Positions 56,107-64,000 of a stretch of DNA of 64,000 nt are shown piece after piece. Below the pieces are notes generated by a model that saw only the letters and a program-made list of their open reading frames with translations, did not search any database and was not told where the DNA came from. Position numbers and translations under genes: made by a program. The first letter of the stretch is position 1, and each line of letters begins with the position of its first letter. Source of the DNA: Mycogone perniciosa (taxonomy: Eukaryota > Ascomycota > Sordariomycetes > Hypocreales > Hypocreaceae). The DNA lies in contig JAOALB010000001.1 of assembly GCA_025331125.1 (NCBI GenBank), positions 496,001 to 560,000 of the forward strand, given 5' to 3'.

Positions 56107-58230
56107 ATGGCGCCGCCGTCTCGCCCAGCGCCTGTAGCCCAACGAGAGCCGCTGTCTCATTTGTCAATCGCTTCCATCACCGGCCCCGTCTCGGCTGCGG
56201 CTGGCTCCCGTAATGGAGCTGAAAGCATTGATGTAGCATCTAATGCGATGACGCACCATGATCCATCGCCATCTTCTGCCGCACCCGACGATACGGATTC
56301 TCCACCGTCCCCGACAGACCTGGCCGGCATCACCAATCGCCGTCCCGGGAAGCGTCCGGTCGCTCGGGGCACTGCCTTCTATCCCCGGAAGCGAGCCAAT
56401 ACGGCATGCCAGGTGTGTCGCGCTCGCAAAACCAAGTGCGACAACAAGAAGCCCAGTTGCACCTACTGCTTGAGCGTCGGCGCTACTTGCATCCTGTCCC
56501 CTGTAGACTTGTCTAGTTTTGACCCGGCAAGCCTCAAGATCCTCGACCGCCTAGACGACTTGGAGCGTCTGTTGCGGCAAACAGCCTCTGTTCCGGCATC
56601 CGGTTCGGCCTTGATCACTTCGCCGCCCACTGTTAACACCTCCGGCCACGGTGCTGGCAGCGGTGGGGCTCATAGTGGCGGCAATGCGCTTCTGCCTTCA
56701 TTCCCGCTTCCTGCTATACACGAAACACAAGGACCAACCGCACATCTTGGACGGCTCTCGTCAGTTTCCAGCCACAGTGATGATGGCCCCGAGATTAACA
56801 GCGTGCTCCCCCCGCGCGTTGACCATATACTCCAGTGGCCAATATTTCACAATTCTCGCCCCCAATACCATTCACCTGCCCCATCCCGGCCACCTCCTGA
56901 CGTACTGGCAATATCTTCCACCGCTTCTGTTTCGCTAGCTGGACTGGTCGACATGGAATCCCAACGCATCTACCACCTTCTCGACAACTTTTTCCTTCAC
57001 ATCCACTGTAAGAATCCGATTCTAGATGAGGCATTGGCTCGACGCATGGTCCTCAATGCCTTCCTCGACGGCATTGATTGGTCACCTGCATCTTGCCTGG
57101 CCATGATCGTATGTGCCTTGGGCTGCATTGCTACCCCATTCGGACCGAGCACCGAGACGAAATTGGGTACCCAGGCATATAGCGACTCTCAGGTGTTTTT
57201 CCAAGCTGCCCAGAAGCGAATCGGCACGTTGCTCGTTAGATCCGATATTGTTGGAGCGCAATGCTTGTTTCTATCAGGGGTCTATTTGATGATGGTCTTC
57301 CAGCCCGTTTATGCTTGGCGCTTTTTTTCGCAGGCCCTGGCCGCGTGTCAACACTTTCCTTTCCTTGCTAGGGCACAAAGCCTTCACTTCTCCCCGGGTG
57401 CTATGGAGATGGGACGCCAAGACACGCAAGAGCAAGCCGTTTATTGGTCCGCTTGGAAGTCAGAACGAGAGCTGCGGCTAGAGTTAGACCTCCCAGACTT
57501 TGACATCCCCCACGCAGGGAACACTCTGTATCCACCGTTTTTCCCTGCACCTCCTGTGCCACCAACCGACTCTCCAGATGGGCCCGATTCCGAGACGCAA
57601 CGTGCTCGTGCCTCATGGCTTTTCTATCTAGCCGAAATTTCCCTACGGCGCCTTACCAGCCGGCTTTCGAGCGAGGTTGTAACTCTTCGACAGAGGTATA
57701 CATCTAACTCTGCCTTTCTAGATGTCCTCTCCGATATGATGCCCGAGTACGAAGCCCAGGTGCGTGAGTGGTCGGATAGCCTGCCGGCAGAGCTATCTAT
57801 TCATACCTCTATTGATGAAGATGGTATATGTCGATCCGTCTTGCGTGGTCGCATGATCAACTTGTTTGAGCAGATATATTGGCCCTTCGTCATGGCCAAT
57901 ATCAGCGCTCACGCCACAAGGCGACCTGTCAAACCTGCCGTGTCGGAGTTTGCCAGAAGAGGCTTGGAGACACACATTCATCAAGTTCATGCAAACAAAC
58001 CAGGATTTCATCACAGACACCACGGAGGCATGTTCATGATTCGGTCATGTATGAGAAGTGCACTGGTGTTATTGGCGGCAGCGAAGGCTGGCTGTGCGAT
58101 GCCCCCCGAGTGGGATGGCTCTGTTTATCAAATCATCGGCATGTTGACCTACTGGGAAGATGAGGACCCGGATCTCGTGCAATGGAGGACAACACTGGAG
58201 CGAGAATTGGCTTTAGCCACACTGGACTAA
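56107..58230 (+). CDS. Zn(II)2Cys6 transcription factor
   Basis: A 707-aa single-exon protein from the ATG at 56107 (MAPPSRPAPV). A nuclear regulator. The zinc cluster is C101-X2-C104-X6-C111-X6-C118-X2-C121-X6-C128 (ACQVCRARKTKCDNKKPSC), preceded by a basic stretch (PRKRAN). A short linker (LKILDRLDDLERLLRQT) may dimerise. The fungal-specific middle homology region spans about 280-600, with YHLLDNFFLHIHCKNPILDE and EQAVYWSAWKSERELRLEL. It is the likely regulator of the divergent MFS permease, inferred from position only. Confidence 0.9.
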   Translation: MAPPSRPAPVAQREPLSHLSIASITGPVSAAAGSRNGAESIDVASNAMTHHDPSPSSAAPDDTDSPPSPTDLAGITNRRPGKRPVARGTAFYPRKRANTACQVCRARKTKCDNKKPSCTYCLSVGATCILSPVDLSSFDPASLKILDRLDDLERLLRQTASVPASGSALITSPPTVNTSGHGAGSGGAHSGGNALLPSFPLPAIHETQGPTAHLGRLSSVSSHSDDGPEINSVLPPRVDHILQWPIFHNSRPQYHSPAPSRPPPDVLAISSTASVSLAGLVDMESQRIYHLLDNFFLHIHCKNPILDEALARRMVLNAFLDGIDWSPASCLAMIVCALGCIATPFGPSTETKLGTQAYSDSQVFFQAAQKRIGTLLVRSDIVGAQCLFLSGVYLMMVFQPVYAWRFFSQALAACQHFPFLARAQSLHFSPGAMEMGRQDTQEQAVYWSAWKSERELRLELDLPDFDIPHAGNTLYPPFFPAPPVPPTDSPDGPDSETQRARASWLFYLAEISLRRLTSRLSSEVVTLRQRYTSNSAFLDVLSDMMPEYEAQVREWSDSLPAELSIHTSIDEDGICRSVLRGRMINLFEQIYWPFVMANISAHATRRPVKPAVSEFARRGLETHIHQVHANKPGFHHRHHGGMFMIRSCMRSALVLLAAAKAGCAMPPEWDGSVYQIIGMLTYWEDEDPDLVQWRTTLERELALATLD

Positions 58231-58665
58231 ACGAGCTTGCCCATTTAGCAGTTGCCAATTTCAGTGAGGCTACATTTCAAGAAAATTACAAGCGAAATGA
58301 CCCCATCTAACAACTACGGAGGAGGAGGAGGATAGCATGGTATGATGGGACTGTCTGTTTCTAATTGGGGTGTCAGAGTTTCGCGCCGCTTGGAGAAATC
58401 TCAAACAAATCTATTAACTTTAGCTTAAAAAAATTGAGGAAAATATCTAAAAGCATAATACTGCGCACAGCTGCATCCAACTGCCAAGTCATCGGGAGAA
58501 TACATCACCATTTACGGAGTATTGTGGGCGTAAACGCGCAAGTACCGCGTCGCACATCAACTATCACCCCCACACCCACGCCCACCCTCACTTTCACTCT
58601 TACTTCAGCTTGTCGGTTTGGCATAATATTCCAGTGCCTGCTGAAGTCGTCTCCCACATCTACCA
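58231..58665. other. Intergenic region with one TACGGAGTA copy
   Basis: 435 bp upstream of the F-box gene. TACGGAGTA is at 58513-58521, and a short CACCCAC/CACACCC-rich tract lies near 58565-58590. Confidence 0.6.
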
Positions 58666-59884
58666 ATGGGTCAAAGCTTCCAACTCGTGGCCCCCCGAGC
58701 GGAGATGGTCTTAGATTGGGGAGACAGGCTCGGAGAGATGCTTTTTGACGGGTCAGCCAAGGCGCTCGTACGCCTCCTCGCCGTCCCCGTTCGGCCGATA
58801 CAGTCTGGAAGTGATCGTCGTGTTCCTCAAATAGCCGTCGGCGACACGGACAAGAAAATCCGAGTGAACAGGTCTGCGAAGCGTAAAGCAGACAGTGAAG
58901 CAGTTGCCGGCTCCTCACGACGCCACAAGCAGGCAAAAGCCAAACCGGGTGATGACAGCATGGACACCAACAACTCCGTCACCTTTTGCAATCTTCCCTG
59001 TGAAGTGCACCGGCTCATATTTAATCACGTCGAAGCTATCGAAGACATCCTTTGCCTCGGACTTGCGAATCAGTACCTCTGGGTCATTGGTCGAGAGCGC
59101 ATGCACGAGTATTATATGCAGTTCCTCGGACGATGGGCCAACAAGAACATCGTCTGTGTAGGGGAATATGTCGAACCAGACGACTACCCTCCAGGCCTGT
59201 TCTCGCCCAAAGAGCTAGATGCTTTGCGTCAAAAGACGATCGACATACCCTACGACTTCGACTATCCCGACCCGGTAGCGTTTCCTGATGTGCCGTTCAC
59301 GCTTCACCACTTCACCACTTCACCACTTCACTTTCCCCAGCGTTTCCAGCATGGAAGAAGAAGTTCATCTATTCAACGAGTCACTCAGTGTAGTTGGTCA
59401 TTTGTCCACGCTGAGCACCCGCAAGGACGCCCTATTTGCCTCCGTACGCCCAGAGATGAGGGTTAGAGAGGAGACCTACTTCCCTAAAGACCGGCGGTGG
59501 ATTCTTCGAAACTTGACGACAAAACAGTTCGTCCGCTCGGAAGCCATCGCCCTGAAACCTGAATTCATCCACGGCCCTTGCATTAACGTGTTGGGCTTTG
59601 GTGAAGTCGTCATGACGCGAATCTGCTGGTCAACATCCTCATATGTCAGTATGGAAGACACGACCAATATCTCGAGGGGGGTATGGTCAGGGCACTGCTT
59701 TGATATCACAACGCTCGCGAGACACGAATATGAGACCAACGGGATGGAGTGGAGCGATGTGAGTGATGAAGTGGCAAGGGAGATTGCAGGTATATGGGAG
59801 AGTGAATATGGCGCCAATTGGCGTGAGACCATCTGCAATCGTTGGTATCAGATCTACGGCCATCGTCAAGTCCCGATTTATTAG
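58666..59884 (+). CDS. F-box protein gene with a repeat-linked frameshift
   Basis: Starts MGQSFQLVAPRAEM. Residues about 99-145 (VTFCNLPCEVHRLIFNHVEA, then ILCLGLANQYLWVIGRERM) resemble a fungal F-box, the adaptor that brings substrates to SCF ubiquitin ligases. Convincing coding sequence runs in one frame to about 59300 (YDFDYPDPVAFPDVPF) and continues in the +1-shifted frame from about 59330 (PSVSSMEEEVHLFNESLSV) to the stop at 59882-59884. The switch coincides with 3.6 copies of the 8-bp unit TTCACCAC. I found no plausible intron that reconciles the frames. Either the allele is broken, the repeat varies in copy number, or the second part starts independently at the ATG at 59288. A protein of about 400 aa is expected if the frame is continuous. 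Confidence 0.6.
59303..59331 (+). repeat. 8-bp tandem repeat TTCACCAC, 3.6 copies, inside a gene
   Basis: Exact units at 59303-59310, 59311-59318 and 59319-59326, then TTCAC. The unit is not a multiple of three, so each gain or loss changes the reading frame of the F-box gene. Confidence 0.95.
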
Positions 59885-61695
59885 TTGGAATCATCAGCGG
59901 GTCTCTGGTATCGGTGTCTTTATTAACGGATGTGCTTAGTGTGGCATCTGCTAACACGACGACACACGACCGTTCGGAACTAGAGCTGCAAAGGGAACAT
60001 AATTTACGGAGTAGCAGAGCAAGAATCACAAAGGAACCGTTTGAGACTAGATAAGGGGGGGACTTTGCTGACCTCGAAATCCGACGACATGCTGGGACCA
60101 GCGAAGCCATTCCTACGGTCGACACCGAGGTCCCCATGATGTACTCCTCCGACTCCAAAAATGGCACTTTTCCAACGCGCACGTTGTTTCCGATGAATTG
60201 ATAGTCAAATCCCGATATGCAAGTAACCCACGCGCCTACATGGTATGGAGGAATTACGTGAGCTTGCTTTCGCATGCATGGGCATGTCTCGGAAATTGTT
60301 GCAACAGCCCGTACCTTGTAGCACAGCTGCCTATTCATTGAGCGTCAATAGGAAGATCAAGTATCGGTACATCAATACTTCGTACATTGTTGCTATCGCT
60401 GGAAATCCTACTGCAGTCAGCTCTGCAAGTGTAACTGGTTCTGTCAGAGCTATTACTATGATTTCGTGATGGGGTGCTTCATGCATGTTGAACCAATAAG
60501 ACATGACAGCGATATCTGAGGAAATATTGATGTAACCCTGGAGATCCTTGCGGCATGTAGGTCTCAGAAATGATCGTCCCGGAATCAACCAATTCCCCAA
60601 ACGAAGTACTTTGGAATCTCAATCTCAGACTGTGTTGACACCATGTCCGACATACATAGAAGCATTCTCCTACTACTGCGCTCTGGAGTGCTAGTTAAGG
60701 AAGTAGTTATACCCCAAACGGCTTAGAGTCCGATCTCGGGCCGTTCCATATGGCACCGCTCTACTTACCCCACGGAGTATATTAAGCGAGGCGGTAATAC
60801 AGTATTGCGACTCCTATATCCATACACATACTTTGCAAATGAGTGAGCAAGTCATAATTCAGTCCGAAATGGTTGGATACATAGCCAGTTATGTAGAGCC
60901 CCAACGGGTGCTTCATAGGCAACAGCATTGGCTGCGGTGGCGGTAACCTGAGCGCGCACGTACATATGTGATAATGCCTATCTCGTACATCATACTACAC
61001 ACTCTGCAGGTGATTTTGCACTTTGTTAAATTGGGTATATTCACTGTTGGAGCCAAATCAGTCACCTCACTTATGACAGGCCAATCATAGACCCAAGCGC
61101 CATACAACCAGGTTTATCTGCAAGGGACGTGTCGGTTACACTGCCGGAATCCACACAAGGCAATGCGTCCTGGCCAACGAGTTCGTGATAATGGCTCTTG
61201 GCGTAGCCGCGTGGGCAACACATATTACATACTCGTATTCGGGCCATGTGAGATGTACTGGTATGTACTGATGAGTGACTGTGCCTGAATTAAGGTGATT
61301 GGACGCTGAAAAGGTCGTCTTATCGTAGTAGCACGTCGGTTCTGTGTTAAACTTGGCAGCGACTTGTCATATTTCCCAGACGCCCCATTGTCTACTGAAG
61401 CTTCCCCTATGTTTCTCAATGCCCCCGCACGAGGTGTTTCATTGTCTGCTCACTTCTCTGCCCGTTGCTATTGGCGATCAGTGTCATAAGCAACACGGAT
61501 TCAGCTCTCATTGCCGCCCGAGACCAACAGAAACCAGACACTGAAGTTGAACCTAGATATAAGACACCGGATTTCGTGGACAAAAACGTTTCAACCACAC
61601 TGACTCAAACGATTCGTTCTTCGGAAGAGTTGCAAACTTCTCGTTCTAATTCCATCATCATCATCACCTCTCAGTAAACGTTCTCACGTTCTGCG
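59885..61695. other. 1.8 kb intergenic region
   Basis: No gene supported. One TACGGAGTA copy is at 60005-60013. A 210-codon minus-strand frame (59706-60338) overlaps the F-box 3' end antisense and shows no family features. The last part is the NLR gene promoter. Confidence 0.6.
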
Positions 61696-64000
61696 ATGGA
61701 GCAAGAACGACTATGGGACGAGGCATACAACAGCCTGAAGTACGATGACCCAAAATTGGTCGCTCAGTACGAAGCTATCCTATCTCTAGACATTGAGAAG
61801 GAGACTTCGATTCCAGGTGCCCCGGATGTTGTTGAAAATGCCATCAGTCAGGACGACCCGCAAGCCAGATGGCTTCAGATGCGTTCCGTTATGGATAAGT
61901 GGTTGGACAGTGCGGACAACGCCTATTCTGGCCAGTTCCCAGCACCGTTGAAAGATGTTATGGAAAGGTCGGTGCAAACTGCGCCGGCAGCTGCACTAGC
62001 TTGGGCTTGCGTGTATCGCGCTTCACAGGTGAGACAAGAAAGCCAAAACGTTGAACGAATGAGGATTGCTAACCGGTCATTAGCTGCTCTTGAATCCACG
62101 TTTCAATGAGAAAGCTGCTTGCTCTGGAGTCATCCATATTATCAGCAAGATGGATTGGTACACCCGTCTGCCAAGGCTTTTGATTCGGGATGGTGTAAAT
62201 GGTCCTCCAGAAGAGGAGCATTTTCTGAGAGGACGAGTCGTCGACCTATACAAGGCTATTTTCTCGTACGGAATGAAAGCCATATGCTTCCACGCGGACA
62301 ACCTGTCTCCTGGTGTGCTCAATGAGAATTCCATAGTCAAGGACTGGGATGCATGCACAGAGCCATTGACCGAAGCAGAGTACAACCTCTCGCTGTTCAA
62401 CGGACATCTCGTCAAAAAGCAACTCGATGAGATGATGAACATCCCCCGTTTGAAGGCTTGTCAGGGGGCTCACCTGACCAATGATCTCTATCGATGGGCC
62501 CTTTCGAAAAAGGAGCACACGAATACGATCGATTGGGCTGAAGAAGGCAGTCAAGTCCTCATGATCAGTGGAGTTCCAGGCAGCGGCAAGACATTACTTC
62601 TGGAAGAAATCGTGCGGCAACTCGCAGTCCAACCAAATCCAGAAGGCAGGGGGGTTTCTTGGTCGCTGGCCTCTTCGTTCTGTGGCCGGAATAACGATGA
62701 AATATACAACTCTACGACAGTGCTGCGAAGCTTGGTAAAAACGATTTTCGTACAGCAGCCGAGATTAAAGTATCATTGGCGAGAAGCCCGGCGGTCCACC
62801 AAAAGGAGTGACTTCAACAACACGGCCGACTTCTTTGCTCTGTCAGCCATTTTCTTCAAGATGCTGAAAGACGAGTGTTTCGTGAGAACATACCTTGTGA
62901 TAGATGGTATCGACGAATGCGACACGGGCGATGATGGGAGAGACCTCGACGATTTATTGCTCTTGATCAAGAACGCAGTAAAGGTATCATCAAAGCTCAG
63001 GTGCATTGTGTCCACGACTCTCAATGCGCGCATCAAACAGGAGCTGGAGCAAGAGGAGAAGCACTACCATTTGAGCCTCGACTCTGACTCCGCAGACCAG
63101 CTCGCAGCAACCGTTCGTAACATCATCGCCTACAGGGTTTCTGATCTGGCTAAGCAAAAGGGGGAAAGGCTCGAAACTGAAATTGCAGATGTCATCCTTG
63201 AAAAGTCGCAAGGCAACTTCTCATGGGCAACAATGGCCTGCGACGCTCTGCTCAAGGAAGAAAAACGGTATCCCATTGAGGTGCTCAATGAGATGCCAGA
63301 AGGATTGGACCAGCTGTACAGCCATGCGTGGAACTGTGCTGCAACTGCAACACTTCCCCATCGAGATCAAGAATACAGTTACAGGTTCCTTTCAACCACA
63401 GCCATTGTCTACAGTCCGCTTCATGTATCAGAGTTGGCAAATCTCGCCGGACTACCACCAAGGGTCAGCCCGATGGCGATAGTCAAGAAGTGCTATCCGT
63501 TTCTCGAGGTTCTAAACGACATGGTTTATTTTGTCAATCGACAAGCTAAACTGTTTGCCAGAAAGCACTTGAGCGAATCGCTTTCACAGTTACACTCTGA
63601 TCTTACTCTGCACATGCTTTCCATGGTTTTGAAGGAAAGCACCAACAGGAGTGGGCAAGCTGCTCCTGTTAGTTATGCGACCCTTCACTGGATGAATCAC
63701 CTTGCTGAGGTGAATAATATCGATGGTGATACAGAAGTATCAGAATCTATCATCTCTTTTCTCGATGGATCCCTGATGCAGTGGCTGGCTTTCGTACACT
63801 CTGCTGGCCTTCTATCGAATGCAGCGAACCGGATGCGCAACCTCAAGGCTTTGTTGATTGTAAGCAACCTAACGTGGATAATAGAGACGATGCATAGGTT
63901 ACTTACTGACTTAACTTTTAGACAAAGTTGGATGCCAGCAGTCTTCTATCCCATATTCAAGACGCGGAGCGAATTCTTCATCTATACATGTCCACGAACG
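61696..64000 (+). CDS. NACHT-domain NLR-like protein (3' end outside window)
   Basis: Exons 61696-62028, 62084-63859 and 63922 onward (introns 55 and 62 bp); 729 residues are visible and the gene runs off the right edge. It is a STAND NTPase of the fungal NLR type, a class linked to heterokaryon incompatibility and cell death. It starts MEQERLWDEAYNSLK. Residues about 1-230 match the NACHT N-terminal helical region (NWD/NACHT_N type). The Walker A is GVPGSGKTLLLEE (about 274-286), and the Walker B-like YLVIDGIDECD is at about 379-389 with the double-acidic pattern typical of NACHT. A helical region with RNLKALLI follows. The C-terminal repeat domain (WD40, ankyrin or TPR) is not in the window, so the subtype is open. 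A decayed relative lies at 48.4 kb. Confidence 0.88.

Noticed and set aside
51143..58230. Secondary-metabolite or catabolic gene cluster
   Set aside because: Two porters and a regulator are present, but no catabolic or biosynthetic enzyme lies between them, so I report only the divergent transporter-regulator pair.
59199..59340. Possible intron reconciling the two F-box frames
   Set aside because: The phase is right, but the donor GTTCTC is poor and the intron would remove about 30 well-formed coding residues. Frameshift at the 8-bp repeat is simpler.
59706..60338. 210-codon minus-strand frame
   Set aside because: Half of it is antisense to the F-box gene. The remainder has no recognisable family, and no supporting splice or start context is seen.

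Overview
This 64 kb window comes from the nuclear genome of a filamentous ascomycete (Pezizomycotina). Evidence: genes with one to seven short spliceosomal introns (47-118 bp, GT...AG), a fungal NHEJ factor XLF/Nej1 and SLX4, two Zn(II)2Cys6 regulators, many MFS sugar porters, a BIM1-like GPI protein, an NLP protein, a fungal NACHT-type NLR, and no operons. The protein style leans towards Eurotiomycetes or a related class, but I cannot fix the genus. I find 19 protein-coding genes, counting one frame-broken and one truncated at the right edge, plus one decayed gene fragment.

Layout. 1-7193 is a gene-poor stretch with simple repeats and pyrimidine tracts. 7-18 kb holds a run of genome-maintenance genes: XLF/Nej1 (-), CPD photolyase (+), ribosomal protein S21 (-), SLX4 (+) and a Nudix hydrolase (+). 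18-32 kb holds a conserved coiled-coil protein, a BIM1-like copper-site protein, a non-canonical protein kinase (-), a serine-rich fungal protein, cytosolic beta-mannosidase (-) and a Rab4/Ypt4-type GTPase (-). 32-44.5 kb holds an SDR of HSD10 type, a D-2-hydroxyacid dehydrogenase, a secreted NLP protein, an MFS sugar porter (-) and a ZIP zinc transporter. 45.8-58 kb holds two Zn2Cys6 regulators flanking a tail-to-tail pair of sugar porters. 58-64 kb holds an F-box gene split by an 8-bp repeat and a NACHT NLR-like gene that runs off the right edge.

The most striking unexplained signal is a 9-mer, TACGGAGTA (complement TACTCCGTA). I find 23 exact copies by hand, all outside coding sequence, where about 0.5 would be expected by chance. 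Other items worth checking are a decayed NACHT fragment at 48.4 kb (about 84% identical to part of the gene at 62.3 kb, with an in-frame TAG at a conserved Trp), the repeat-driven frameshift in the F-box gene, a Rab with Thr in place of the catalytic Gln, a 27-nt micro-exon in the ZIP gene, and two 20-bp perfect palindromes within 200 bp of each other.

All exon boundaries were read by eye from splice signals, reading frame and protein family continuity. No transcripts or database searches were available.
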